From: Actinomycetes bacterium
GTDB lineage: Bacteria > Actinomycetota > Actinomycetes > Propionibacteriales > Propionibacteriaceae
DNA length: 64,000 nt
Direction: 5' to 3'
NCBI GenBank assembly: GCA_023458095.1
Contig: JAEXAS010000026.1
Coordinates: forward strand, 124,001-188,000
The translations under genes and the position numbers were made by a program. This document shows positions 17,638 to 26,670 of this stretch, piece by piece (position 1 is the first letter of the stretch; each line of letters opens with the position of its first letter). The notes beneath the pieces were generated by a model. It searched no databases. It worked only from the letters and a program-made list of their open reading frames with translations, and was not told where the DNA came from.

Positions 17638-17862
17638 GGTTCACCATTGAAATGCAGTCGGTGGATCTCTGCTGGGTTTTTTCCCTTTCGGTGCAGGGAT
17701 CACTGAGAGTGACGGGGTTCTCGCGGCCAGCCTACCGGGAGGTGATTCCTCGCTTCGGGATCCACCCCCGAATTCGGCGCGGCTCATTCCGGAAGCGAAC
17801 GCTCAGAGGGAATCTGCACGAAAGGCGCACCGGACCTCCACCCGCTGAGGAGAATTCCAGCT

Positions 17863-19329
17863 ATGACAGCGACGTCAGGCGCTTCCACCACTGGGCCCAG
17901 CCGAACCTTTTTCGGCCATCCCTGGGCGCTGGCGAATCTCTTTGGTGTGGAGATGTGGGAGCGATTCAGCTTCTACGGCATGCAGGGCATTTTGCTGTTG
18001 TATCTGTACTACAGCGTCGATCAGGGTGGCCTGGGCATCGACAAGGGTGTTGCCTCCGGGATTGTCGGTGCCTACGGCGGCACCGTGTATTTGTCCACAG
18101 TGCTGGGGGCCTGGCTGGCTGACCGGCTCTTCGGTAGCGAGCGGGTGCTGTTCTGGTCAGCGGTCGTCATCATGCTGGGCCACATCGCTTTGGGATTGCT
18201 TCCCGGCTTGGTCGGCGTCGGGGTGGGCCTGGTGTTGGTGGCCGTAGGATCCGGCGGCCTGAAGGCCAACGTGAGTTCGGTGGTCGGCACGTTGTACGCC
18301 CCCGATGATGTCCGCCGCGACGCCGGGTTCTCGCTGTTCTACCTCGGCGTCAATCTGGGTGCATTCTTCGGCCCCATCCTCACCGGATTCACCCAGAGCG
18401 TCGCCGGCTTCCATTGGGGTTTCGGCCTCGCTGCCCTGGGCATGGCGATCGGCCTGGCGCAATACACCTTCGGACGCGGCACTATTCCCGATGTCGCCCG
18501 AATCGCACCCAACCCGTTACCGCGACAGCACTACCCGCTCACGATCGCTATCGGCGCGGCCGGAGTCGCTGCGATTACGCTCCTCATCGTCACCGGGGTG
18601 ATTCGAGTCGACACGCTGTCCCAGACCGTCATCGTGGCCACGGTGATCGCTGCGGTCGGTCTGTTCTCCTTGCTGCTGTCGAGCAAGCGGGTGGATGCCA
18701 CGGAACGTTCTCGGGTGGTGGCCTTCATCCCGCTGTTCTTGACGTCGGTGGCGTTTTGGTCGCTGTACCAGCAGCAGTTCACCGTGGTGACGTTCTACGC
18801 CGACAGTCAACTGAACCGCGATGTGCTGGGTTGGGAATTCCCGGTGACCTGGGTGCAGGCGATCAATCCAATCTTCATCATCACCTTGTCGGGGGCTTTC
18901 GCAGCGCTGTGGGGACGCCTGGGATCCCGGCAACCGTCCACCCCGGTGAAGTTCGGCCTGGCGACGGTCATCATGGGTGTGGCCTTCTGGTTGTTCCTGC
19001 CCTACGCCGGCGGCGGACCCAACTCGACTCCGGTGTTGGCCCTGGTCGGGATCCTGTTCGTGTTCACGGTTGCCGAGTTGCTGCTGTCGCCGATCGGGTT
19101 GTCGGCCTCCACCAAGCTGGCGCCCAAGGCCTTCCGCACGCAAATGGTGGCGCTGTTTTTCTTGTCCAGCGCTTTGGGAACGACCATCGCCGGCACCCTG
19201 GGCGAGTACTACACCCAGGTTCCCGAAGGCTTGTATTTCGGAACGCTGGGCGCCATCGCAGTGGTGTTGGGGATTCTCGTCCTGGTGGCCGCGCCGCTGG
19301 TGCTGAAACTCATGCGTGGGGTGCGCTGA
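17863..19329 (+). CDS. POT-family proton-coupled oligopeptide transporter
   Basis: The 488-residue protein has about 14 hydrophobic segments. The POT signature is clear: EMWERFSFYG in helix 1 (the ExxERFxYY proton-coupling motif) and FSLFYLGVNLGAFFGP (PTR2 signature). It imports di- and tripeptides with protons. GAGGAGAATTCC stands upstream of the ATG at 17863. It is monocistronic; a shared terminator at 19348-19385 separates it from the convergent gene. Confidence 0.92.
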   Translation: MTATSGASTTGPSRTFFGHPWALANLFGVEMWERFSFYGMQGILLLYLYYSVDQGGLGIDKGVASGIVGAYGGTVYLSTVLGAWLADRLFGSERVLFWSAVVIMLGHIALGLLPGLVGVGVGLVLVAVGSGGLKANVSSVVGTLYAPDDVRRDAGFSLFYLGVNLGAFFGPILTGFTQSVAGFHWGFGLAALGMAIGLAQYTFGRGTIPDVARIAPNPLPRQHYPLTIAIGAAGVAAITLLIVTGVIRVDTLSQTVIVATVIAAVGLFSLLLSSKRVDATERSRVVAFIPLFLTSVAFWSLYQQQFTVVTFYADSQLNRDVLGWEFPVTWVQAINPIFIITLSGAFAALWGRLGSRQPSTPVKFGLATVIMGVAFWLFLPYAGGGPNSTPVLALVGILFVFTVAELLLSPIGLSASTKLAPKAFRTQMVALFFLSSALGTTIAGTLGEYYTQVPEGLYFGTLGAIAVVLGILVLVAAPLVLKLMRGVR

Positions 19330-19347
19330 TCGGGACGGAAAACTGAA

Positions 19348-19385
19348 GTTGCCCGGCGTGAGCGGGGAGCTTCACACCGGGCAAC
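19348..19385. terminator. Bidirectional terminator hairpin
   Basis: The arms GTTGCCCGGCGTGA and TCACACCGGGCAAC pair over 14 positions with a single mismatch around a ten-base loop. It lies between the convergent stops at 19329 and 19405. Confidence 0.7.
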
Positions 19386-19404
19386 CGAGCCGAACCGCGT
19401 CTGG

Positions 19405-19995
19405 CTACTCTGCCGAGGGTTCGTTGACCAAGGCGTCACCGGTCGCCGTCTTGGCATGCCGGAAGCCGAGGATCGCCAGCACGAACAACACCACCGAGCC
19501 CACGAAAGCAGCGATGGCGGCGATGCCCATGATCAAAGCCATCGTGCTGAAGGCGTAGGCGGTGAGCAGGATGCTGCGCAAGGTCTCACCCATGAACATC
19601 GTCTGCCGGGTCTGGCCGAGCTTGGCCATCTCCTCAGCGTTCGCGTTCGGGTCCTTGGTCATCTTGATGTATTCGCCACTGATCTCTTCATAGGTCTTGC
19701 CACCACCGATGGCTTTCAGGTGAGCAGCGATGTAGTGGTTCGCGAAGGCTTCCGCCTGGGCACCGGTGGTCATCGGCTGTCCGGCATAAGGCTCGAGCGC
19801 GGCCTGATCAGCAGGATCGAGGCTGCCATAGGCCTCTTTGGTCGGCATGGTGACCTTCTGTGCTGAAAGCTGACTCGTCACCTGCCCGGTGACGAAGGTG
19901 CTGGCGACCGCGAGCAAGGCTCCGGCGGCCAGCAACACCACTGCCAAGGTGAGGCCGATCCAGGAGACCAATCGGTCCAGAGCACTGCGTTTCAT
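19405..19995 (-). CDS. Two-helix membrane protein, unknown function
   Basis: A 196-residue protein with a basic start (MKRSALDR), one helix near 12-36, an extracytoplasmic region of about 100 residues, and a second pair of hydrophobic stretches near 128-175. The soluble part contains YGSLDPADQAALEPYAGQ and a predicted helical stretch with AFANHYIAAHL. I know no family name for it. ATG 19995 is favoured, with GGAGGGG nine bases upstream. Confidence 0.65.
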   Translation of the reverse strand: MKRSALDRLVSWIGLTLAVVLLAAGALLAVASTFVTGQVTSQLSAQKVTMPTKEAYGSLDPADQAALEPYAGQPMTTGAQAEAFANHYIAAHLKAIGGGKTYEEISGEYIKMTKDPNANAEEMAKLGQTRQTMFMGETLRSILLTAYAFSTMALIMGIAAIAAFVGSVVLFVLAILGFRHAKTATGDALVNEPSAE

Positions 19996-20256
19996 GTGAG
20001 GTTTCCCCTCCATCTAGTTGAATCTTTAATGATTCGCTCAGGGCAAGCGTAACTCCACCCGCGTCGGGACGCAGGCGGTTCTCGAAACTCGTACGCACTA
20101 GTCAGAGCAATATTGTCAACCACGATGCGACCTTTGGCCGAGCTGGCCCGCCGGAGTCGATCTCCTGTCCAGACCCGTGAAAAACCGGCCCGGTTAGACT
20201 GAACGCGCTGAGTGCCAGCGCAGGACAATCGGGGCGTCGAGTCGCCAGGAGACGGG

Positions 20257-20943
20257 ATGCAGGATCTTGAGCGGGTCGCGGTCGTGGGGGCTGGACGGCT
20301 CGGCACAGCGCTGACCAGCGCGCTACGCCACTCCGGAACCGATGTCGAAGGGCCGCTGCGTCGTGGCGAACAGCCCAGTGCTCAAGCCCAGGTCGTCCTG
20401 CTGTGTGTGCCCGACCGAAGTATCGGCGACGTCGCCGATTCCCTTGCCCCCGGACCGCTGGTCGGCCATTGCTCGGGCGCGACCACCCTCGCACCCCAAG
20501 GTGAGCATGAAGCGTTCTCCCTGCATCCGCTCATGACCGTGCCGGCCACCGGCACCGTCGATCTGCGTGGTGTCGCCTGCGCTGTGGCTGGCCATGACGT
20601 TGCGACGGTCTTGGCCACACGCCTGGGCATGCGTCCTATCAGAATCGCCGATGCCGACCGGGCGGCCTACCACGCGGCGGCCTCCATGGCGTCCAACTTT
20701 CTGGTCACCCTGGAAGAGGCTGCGGCTCGGCTGGCCGCCACTGCTGGACTGACCCGCGCCGACCTGCTGCCCTTGGTTCGCGCCACTGTCACGAACTGGG
20801 CCGAGTTGGGAGCCGATGCCCTCACCGGCCCGGTGGCGCGCGGCGATGAAGCCACCATCGAACGGCACCGAGATGCGATCATCGAACGAGCGCCGGACCT
20901 GCTGGCGTTCTACGACGCGATGGTGAAGGCGACCCGCTCATGA
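20257..20943 (+). CDS. Rossmann-fold/DUF2520 protein
   Basis: The 228-residue product opens with a Rossmann nucleotide-binding motif (VAVVGAGRLGTAL) and continues with the DUF2520 helical domain (YHAAASMASNFLVTL). The architecture is like ketopantoate reductase and F420-dependent NADP oxidoreductases. The gene typically precedes panC in Actinobacteria, which hints at a ketopantoate-reductase-like step, since no panE is visible; that is inference. ATG 20257 follows AGGAGACGGG. It overlaps panC by four bases (ATGA), so it is co-translated. Confidence 0.82.
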   Translation: MQDLERVAVVGAGRLGTALTSALRHSGTDVEGPLRRGEQPSAQAQVVLLCVPDRSIGDVADSLAPGPLVGHCSGATTLAPQGEHEAFSLHPLMTVPATGTVDLRGVACAVAGHDVATVLATRLGMRPIRIADADRAAYHAAASMASNFLVTLEEAAARLAATAGLTRADLLPLVRATVTNWAELGADALTGPVARGDEATIERHRDAIIERAPDLLAFYDAMVKATRS

Positions 20944-21770
20944 AGATCCTGCGAAACGTCGCTGCTGTGCGCGCCGAACTCCATGACGCAGGCCGAGTCG
21001 GCCTGGTGCCCACCATGGGCGCCTTCCACGAAGGCCACCTGTCGCTGTTCCGCGCAGCCCGTAGGAGTTGCGACACCGTCGTGGCCTGGCTTTTCGTCAA
21101 CCCTCTGCAGTTCAACGAGGCCGCCGACCTGACCGGCTACCCCCGCGACGAGCAGCGCGATGCCCGCCTGGCGGCCGAGTGCGGGGTCGACATTCTCTTC
21201 GCCCCCGAGGTCAGCGAGGTCTACCCCGACAGATTCGCCACCACCATCACCGTCGCAGGGATCGCGGACACCCTCGAAGGCGCCCACCGCCCGGGGCACT
21301 TCGCCGGGGTCGCGACGGTTGTTGCGAAGATGCTGAACATGGTGGGCCCGCAGGTCGCCTTCTTCGGGGCCAAGGATGCCCAACAGGTGGCGGTGGTGCG
21401 CCGCATGGTCGCCGACCTGAACATCAACACCGATATCGAGGTCGCCCCGATCGTGCGCGAATCCGACGGTCTGGCGATGAGCAGCCGCAATGTGCGGCTG
21501 GATCCTGACCAGCGTCGGCGGGCCACGGCGCTGCATCGCGGCTTGAGCGCAGCCAAGGCGGCCGTCCACGCCGGGGAACGCGACGCCGCGGCTGCCATTG
21601 CGGCCGTGTCGACGGCTTTGGCGCAGGATTCCATCGATGCCGAGTACATCGCGGTCGTCGATCCGGAGAGCTTCGAACCGATCACCCGGATCGATCGGAT
21701 CGCCCTGATCACGCTCGCAGCCCGAGTGGGCACAGTGCGTCTGATCGACAATATGGAGGTGGCTCCATGA
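20940..21770 (+). CDS. panC: Pantothenate synthetase
   Basis: The 276-residue enzyme joins pantoate and beta-alanine using ATP to form pantothenate. It carries the nucleotidyl-transferase landmarks MGAFHEGHLSLF (HxGH-type) and MSSRNVRL (KMSKS-like), plus FGAKDAQQ. Length is normal. It overlaps the DUF2520 gene and is followed 24 bases later by panB; together they make the pantoate branch of coenzyme A synthesis. A panD gene is not in the window. Confidence 0.95.
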   Translation: MKILRNVAAVRAELHDAGRVGLVPTMGAFHEGHLSLFRAARRSCDTVVAWLFVNPLQFNEAADLTGYPRDEQRDARLAAECGVDILFAPEVSEVYPDRFATTITVAGIADTLEGAHRPGHFAGVATVVAKMLNMVGPQVAFFGAKDAQQVAVVRRMVADLNINTDIEVAPIVRESDGLAMSSRNVRLDPDQRRRATALHRGLSAAKAAVHAGERDAAAAIAAVSTALAQDSIDAEYIAVVDPESFEPITRIDRIALITLAARVGTVRLIDNMEVAP

Positions 21771-21794
21771 CAACGAGAATGCCGAGGATCAGCC

Positions 21795-22643
21795 ATGACC
21801 GATAGCCCGGTGACACTGCTGTCACTGACCCAACAGAAGACCCGCAACGAGCCGATCGTGATGGTCACCGCCTACGACCATCCCAGTGCACACATCGCTG
21901 ACGCTGCCGGTGTGGACATGGTGCTGGTGGGTGATTCAGCAGCCAATGTGGTGCTGGGCTATGACTCCACGGTCCCGGTCACCGTCGACGAACTCCTCGT
22001 CTTGACCCGGGCCGTGCGACGTGGCGTGACGAGGGCCTTCCTGGTGGCTGATCTTCCATTCGGTTCCTACGAGGCCAGCGATCTGGACGCGGTTCACGTC
22101 GCCCAGCGGTTCGTGAAGGAGGGCGGCGCACAGGCGGTCAAGCTGGAGCGCGGCGGAACCTCCGTGGATAGGGCTCGAGCGATTGTCGCCGCAGGCATCC
22201 CGGTGGTGGGCCATGTCGGACTGACCCCGCAGGCCGCCACAGCCCTGGGCGGCTACCGGGCCCAAGGCCGCACCGCCGAGGCCGCAGCCGCCCTGATCAC
22301 CGACGCCCTGGCCCTGCAACAGGCTGGCTGCTTCGCGATCGTGGTGGAGGCCGTTCCGGCTGCCGTCACCGAACTGCTCACCGCCCGCCTGGGCTGCCTC
22401 AGCATCGGCATCGGTGCCGGACCGTCCACCGACGGTCAGGTGCTGGTCTGGCATGACCTCCTCGGCATTACCGAAGGCCGTCTGCCGAAGTTCGTGCGAC
22501 GGTTCGCCGAGGTGCGTCTCGACCTCGAGCGGGGCGTGCGGGACTACACCCAGGCTGTGCGGGACCGCGAGTTTCCCGCCCCGGAACACACCTACCCCAT
22601 TGAGGACGACCAACTTCAGCTACTCCGCTCCCATCTGCACTAG
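21795..22643 (+). CDS. panB: Ketopantoate hydroxymethyltransferase
   Basis: A 282-residue TIM-barrel enzyme that adds a hydroxymethyl group from methylene-tetrahydrofolate to 2-oxoisovalerate. It shows VTAYDHPSA, the metal-site phrase MVLVGDSAANVVLGYD, and GHVGLTPQ. GAGGATCAGCC precedes the ATG. It closes the DUF2520-panC-panB operon; a block of repeats follows. Confidence 0.95.
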   Translation: MTDSPVTLLSLTQQKTRNEPIVMVTAYDHPSAHIADAAGVDMVLVGDSAANVVLGYDSTVPVTVDELLVLTRAVRRGVTRAFLVADLPFGSYEASDLDAVHVAQRFVKEGGAQAVKLERGGTSVDRARAIVAAGIPVVGHVGLTPQAATALGGYRAQGRTAEAAAALITDALALQQAGCFAIVVEAVPAAVTELLTARLGCLSIGIGAGPSTDGQVLVWHDLLGITEGRLPKFVRRFAEVRLDLERGVRDYTQAVRDREFPAPEHTYPIEDDQLQLLRSHLH

Positions 22644-22650
22644 GTCTGCG

Positions 22651-22880
22651 CACCCTTCGACAAGCTCAGGGAGCGGGGTGGGTCCGCAGGGAGCGGGGTG
22701 GGTCGGCAAGCTTAGGGAGCGGGGTGGGTCGGCAGGGAGCGGCGTGGGTCGGCAGGATCAGGGAGCAGCACAGGCCACCCTTCGACAGGCTCAGGGAGCG
22801 GGAGGGGCCACCCTTCGACAGGCTCAGGGAGCGGGAGGGGCCGTGATGAGCGTCCGTTGGCTGAGCTTGTCGAAGCCCGG
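22651..22880 (+). repeat. Imperfect tandem repeat block of REP-like units
   Basis: Three to four degenerate copies of GGGAGCGGGGTGGGTCGGCA (22669-22760) are followed by two perfect 34-base direct repeats (22774-22807 and 22807-22840) containing CCCTTCGACAGGCTCAGGG. An inverted relative, GGCTGAGCTTGTCGAAGCC, ends the block. It lies between panB and the FMN riboswitch. Confidence 0.75.
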
Positions 22881-22976
22881 TTGGTTGCCGCGCCTTGGCA
22901 ACGGCCCTCAGCGGCCCTGGCCGAACACCGACAAGCCGAGCTTGCTAGCGTCCAGCGCTACACTCGCCGCAGAGCA

Positions 22977-23131
22977 CGTGCTCCGGGGTCGGTGAGAATC
23001 CGAACCGGCGGTGATAGTCCGCGAACCGGGCCAGGCAGTCCTGCGACTGCTGCGTCCGGCCGATCCGGTGGAACTCCGGAACCGACGGTGATGCGACGAA
23101 TTCGTCGCTAGTCCGGATGGGAGGCAGCACG
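22977..23131 (+). ncRNA. FMN riboswitch (RFN element)
   Basis: Highly conserved RFN blocks are present in order: GGTGAGAATCCGAACCGGCG, GTGATAGTCCGCGA, GTGGAACTCCGGAACCGACG and AGTCCGGATGGGAG. The closing helix P1 is formed by CGTGCT (22977-22982) and AGCACG (23126-23131). It binds FMN and reduces expression of the riboflavin genes that start 83 bases downstream. Confidence 0.95.
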
Positions 23132-23132
23132 G

Positions 23133-23156
23133 GCAGGACGCGCTGCGTCCTGCTTT
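23133..23156 (+). terminator. Expression-platform hairpin after the FMN riboswitch
   Basis: GCAGGACGC and GCGTCCTGC pair perfectly around a three-base loop and are followed by TTT. It starts two bases after the P1 helix of the riboswitch and probably acts as the FMN-dependent terminator. The T-run is short. Confidence 0.7.
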
Positions 23157-23213
23157 GGCTTCCCATCTTTGCGTCCCCAGAACACGTCGTGACCGACGAT
23201 GACAGGGGCCCTG

Positions 23214-24272
23214 ATGGCAACACCGAGCGAACGCGATGCGATGGCGCGCGCCCTGCAGCTCGCCGCTCAAGGACCGCGCGGAGTGAACCCGCAGGTGGGG
23301 GCGGTCCTGCTGTCCGGCGATGGAGAACGCCTTGCCGAAGGCTGGCACCGCGGGGCCGGTACCGCTCACGCCGAGATCGACGCGCTCAGTCACCTCAATC
23401 GCGCCAAGATTCCCGGGACGACCATGGTGGTCACCTTGGAGCCCTGCAATCACACCGGACGCACCGGTCCCTGCGCCCAGGCCCTCATCGAGGCCGGAGT
23501 CTCGCGGGTGGTCTATGCGGTGGCCGATCCTGGTGAGCACTCCGGTGGCGGGGCGCAGCGGCTGCGCGAGGCCGGTATTGATGTCGAAGCCGGGGTGCTG
23601 GCCGATCAGGCCCAGGCGCGGCTGGAGTCATGGCTCACCGTGCAACGACTGGGCCGTCCGCACATCAGCGTCAAATGGGCGCAAAGCCTGGATGGGCGCG
23701 CCGCGGCCGCCGACGGCACCAGTCAGTGGATCACCGGCGACCTCGCCCGCGCCGATGCCCATCGCCGACGCGCGCAGGCCGACGCGATCGTGGTCGGCAC
23801 CGGCACACTGCTCGCCGACGATCCGGCGCTGACCGCCCGCGCATTGGACGGTTCGCTCTACGCCGACCAGCCGCTGCCCGTGGTGGTCGGACGCCGGCCG
23901 ATTCCCGCGGCGGCTGCCGTCCGGGAGCATCCGCGGGGGTTCTATCACTTCGAAGGCACGCTGTTCGACGACTCCGACCCAGACGGGAGCAGCCTGCTCG
24001 CCGAGCTGAGCGCACGCGGCGTCCACCGCGTCTTGGTTGAGGGCGGGCCGGGCCTCGCCAGTGCCTTTCTACGCGCCGGGCTGGCCGAGGAGCTGCTCAT
24101 CTACCTGGCCCCCACCTTGATCGGACGCGGCGCCGACGGCGCCGACCGTCCTGCCCTGACCCAGATCGGAGTGGACACGATCGACCAGCAGCAGCGGCTG
24201 CAGCTCCACCAGATCGTGCCGCTCGGCGAGGACGTGTTGTTCATCGCCACCCCCAACCCGAAAGGAATCTGA
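23214..24272 (+). CDS. ribD: Bifunctional riboflavin deaminase/reductase
   Basis: The 352-residue protein has an N-terminal CMP/dCMP-type deaminase domain with the zinc motif AHAEIDAL and PCNHTGRTGPC, and a C-terminal RibD reductase domain (about 140-350, SVKWAQSLDGR and VEGGPGLASAF). It does the second and third steps of riboflavin synthesis. ATG 23214 follows AGGGG; another ATG five codons earlier is possible. Its stop overlaps the ribE start. Confidence 0.93.
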   Translation: MATPSERDAMARALQLAAQGPRGVNPQVGAVLLSGDGERLAEGWHRGAGTAHAEIDALSHLNRAKIPGTTMVVTLEPCNHTGRTGPCAQALIEAGVSRVVYAVADPGEHSGGGAQRLREAGIDVEAGVLADQAQARLESWLTVQRLGRPHISVKWAQSLDGRAAAADGTSQWITGDLARADAHRRRAQADAIVVGTGTLLADDPALTARALDGSLYADQPLPVVVGRRPIPAAAAVREHPRGFYHFEGTLFDDSDPDGSSLLAELSARGVHRVLVEGGPGLASAFLRAGLAEELLIYLAPTLIGRGADGADRPALTQIGVDTIDQQQRLQLHQIVPLGEDVLFIATPNPKGI

Positions 24273-24898
24273 TGTTCACCGGAATTGTGGAAGAACTCGG
24301 CGAAGTCATCGCCGTTGAACCGTCCGGCGACGGCCTGCGGGCCACCGTGCACGCTCCCCTGGCCGCCTCGGACGCCGAGCACGGCGGCTCCATCGCGGTG
24401 AATGGCGTCTGCCTCACGGTCGTCGACAAGGGTGCGGACTGGTTCCGCGCCGATGTGATGCGTCAGACCCTGATCATGTCGACGCTGGGGTCGGCGCAGG
24501 CTGGCACTGCGGTGAATCTCGAACGAGCCACACCGGTCCATGGTCGCCTCGGTGGCCACATCGTGCAGGGCCATGTCGATGGCACCGGCACCGTGCTGAG
24601 TGTGACGCCGGGAGCACAGTGGTCGGTGGTGCGCATCTCGCTGCCGGCCGAACTGGCACCGCTGGTGGTCGACAAGGGATCGATCGCTGTGGATGGGGTG
24701 TCGCTGACCGTGAGCGCGTTGAGTCGGCCTGAGGAGGTTCCGGCCTGGTTCGAGGTGTCGTTGATTCCGGAGACCTTGGCCCTGACCACCTTGGGTCGCT
24801 GCGCCACCGGGGATCAGGTCAACCTCGAAACCGACATCTTGGCCCGCCATGTGGAGCGCCTGCTGGCCTTCGCCCGCACCCCGGAGGAATCCCGATGA
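24272..24898 (+). CDS. ribE: Riboflavin synthase alpha chain
   Basis: A 208-residue enzyme built of two lumazine-binding repeats (starting MFTGIVEELG and, near residue 98, LGGHIVQGHVDG). It dismutates two 6,7-dimethyl-8-ribityllumazine molecules to riboflavin. The start overlaps the ribD stop (TGATG), and its end overlaps the ribBA start by four bases. Confidence 0.93.
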   Translation: MFTGIVEELGEVIAVEPSGDGLRATVHAPLAASDAEHGGSIAVNGVCLTVVDKGADWFRADVMRQTLIMSTLGSAQAGTAVNLERATPVHGRLGGHIVQGHVDGTGTVLSVTPGAQWSVVRISLPAELAPLVVDKGSIAVDGVSLTVSALSRPEEVPAWFEVSLIPETLALTTLGRCATGDQVNLETDILARHVERLLAFARTPEESR

Positions 24899-26163
24899 AC
24901 CTCTCCACCATCAGCCAGGCCCTCGACGCGTTGCGCGCGGGCCGTCCAGTCATCGTCACCGATGACGAAGAGCGCGAGAACGAAGGCGACATCGTGGTGT
25001 CGGCCGAGTTGGCCACACCGGAATGGCTGACCTGGATGATCCGCTGGTCCAGCGGCTTCCTGTGCGCTCCGATGCCGGCGAGCTGGGCCGACCGCCTGGA
25101 GTTGCCGCCGATGGTGGCAGTCAATCAGGACAGCCGCGGCACTGCTTACACGGTGAGTGTGGACGCCGCCGACCGGGTCTCCACCGGCATCAGCGCTGCC
25201 GATCGGACGCATACCTTGAATGTGCTCGCCGATCCGAACTCGACGCCGACCTCGGTGATTCGGCCTGGGCATGTGTTGCCGCTGCGCGCTGTCGATGGCG
25301 GCGTCCGCGAGCGGCCGGGACATACCGAGGCGGCGGTGGAACTCATGCAGCTTGCCGGGCTGTCCCCGGTGGGGGCGATCGGTGAGGTGGTCGCCGATGA
25401 CGGGTCGATGATGCGTCTGCCCGGCCTGCTGGAGTTGGGCGCGCAGGCCGGCGTCCCGGTGATCACGATCGGACAGTTGATCGAGCATCTCGACGCCACC
25501 CAGCCGCTGACGTCCGCGAGCCCAGTGAAAGTGCGTCCGGTGAGCCTGCGGGCCGAGGCGCAGGTGCCCACCGAGCACGGCCAGTTCCGGTTCCTGGCCT
25601 ACAAGGACCGCGCTAGTGGCAGCGACCACCTAGCCATCATCAGCGGCGATCTGACTGACGACGCACCGCTGGTGCGGGTGCATTCGGAGTGCCTGACCAG
25701 TGAGGTCTTCGGTTCGCTGAAGTGTGATTGCGGCCCGCAACTTGATGCCGCCCTTGACGAGATCGGACGCAGCGGCGGGGTGGTGATCTATATGCGCGGC
25801 CACGAGGGTCGCGGAATCGGACTGGTCAACAAGCTGCGCGCCTACCGCATGCAGGAAAGCGGCTTGGACACCGTCGATGCCAATCTGGCGCTGGGGTTGC
25901 CGGCTGATGCCCGCGACTACGCCGCCGCGGCGGCGATCCTCGCCGACCTGGGCGTCGGTTCGCTGCGGCTGCTCACCAACAATGCCGACAAGGTCGACCA
26001 GTTGCGCGCCTGCGGGCTGGAGGTGGTCGAGCAGGTGCCGCTGCTGGTCGGGGTCGGACCGGACAACCGGCACTACCTGGAGACGAAGCGAGATCGCATG
26101 GGCCATCTCATCACCGACGGCGACCTGAGTGTTGCCGCAACGACGGAAAGGACTGCGCCATGA
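24895..26163 (+). CDS. ribBA: Bifunctional DHBP synthase/GTP cyclohydrolase II
   Basis: The 422-residue fusion makes both precursors of riboflavin. The N-terminal DHBP synthase (about 1-205) has DDEERENEGDIV and RPGHVLPL. The C-terminal GTP cyclohydrolase II (about 215-410) has the zinc cysteines in CLTSEVFGSLKCDCG and the catalytic RGHEGRGIGL. Both active sites look intact. It overlaps its neighbours on both sides by four bases. Confidence 0.95.
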   Translation: MNLSTISQALDALRAGRPVIVTDDEERENEGDIVVSAELATPEWLTWMIRWSSGFLCAPMPASWADRLELPPMVAVNQDSRGTAYTVSVDAADRVSTGISAADRTHTLNVLADPNSTPTSVIRPGHVLPLRAVDGGVRERPGHTEAAVELMQLAGLSPVGAIGEVVADDGSMMRLPGLLELGAQAGVPVITIGQLIEHLDATQPLTSASPVKVRPVSLRAEAQVPTEHGQFRFLAYKDRASGSDHLAIISGDLTDDAPLVRVHSECLTSEVFGSLKCDCGPQLDAALDEIGRSGGVVIYMRGHEGRGIGLVNKLRAYRMQESGLDTVDANLALGLPADARDYAAAAAILADLGVGSLRLLTNNADKVDQLRACGLEVVEQVPLLVGVGPDNRHYLETKRDRMGHLITDGDLSVAATTERTAP

Positions 26164-26666
26164 GTGGACGCGGCGTACCTGATGCTGCCCAGATCGACGC
26201 CACCGGCATGCAAGTGGTGGTGATCGCTGGGAGCTGGCATGAGCAGATCACCGACGGACTGCTAGCCGGGGCCCAGCGCGCCTTGGACGCAGCCGGCGCC
26301 TCCTGGCAGGTGGTGCGGGTGCCGGGCTCCTTCGAGTTGCCGGTGGTCACCTTGGCTGCCCTGAACGCCGGCGCAGAAGCGGCCGTCGCTTTGGGGGTGA
26401 TCATTCGAGGCGGCACTCCGCATTTCGACTATGTCGCCTCAGCCGCCACCGACGGGCTGACCCGGGTCGCTCTCGACACGGGCAAGCCGGTCGGCTTCGG
26501 CGTGCTGACCCTCGACGACGAACAGCAAGGACTCGACCGCGCCGGATTGCCCGGATCCCGGGAGGACAAGGGATTTGAGGCAGCCCAGACCGCACTGCAG
26601 ACCGCGCTCAGCCTGCGCGCCCTGCGGGGAGACCGGTACGTGGCGGCGACGATTCTGGAATGCTAA
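26160..26666 (+). CDS. ribH: 6,7-dimethyl-8-ribityllumazine synthase
   Basis: A 168-residue enzyme that condenses the ribityl pyrimidine with DHBP. Landmarks are VPGSFELPV, GVIIRGGTPHFDYV and the C-terminal GFGVLTLDDEQQ, where a His seen in many homologs in the TxExQ-type segment is replaced. It is the last biosynthetic gene of the FMN-riboswitch operon. An NYN gene begins four bases later. Confidence 0.92.
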   Translation: MSGRGVPDAAQIDATGMQVVVIAGSWHEQITDGLLAGAQRALDAAGASWQVVRVPGSFELPVVTLAALNAGAEAAVALGVIIRGGTPHFDYVASAATDGLTRVALDTGKPVGFGVLTLDDEQQGLDRAGLPGSREDKGFEAAQTALQTALSLRALRGDRYVAATILEC

Positions 26667-26670
26667 CCGC

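Noticed and set aside
22651..22880. Possible CRISPR array
   Set aside because: Units overlap or abut without unique spacers of constant length, and there are no cas genes.
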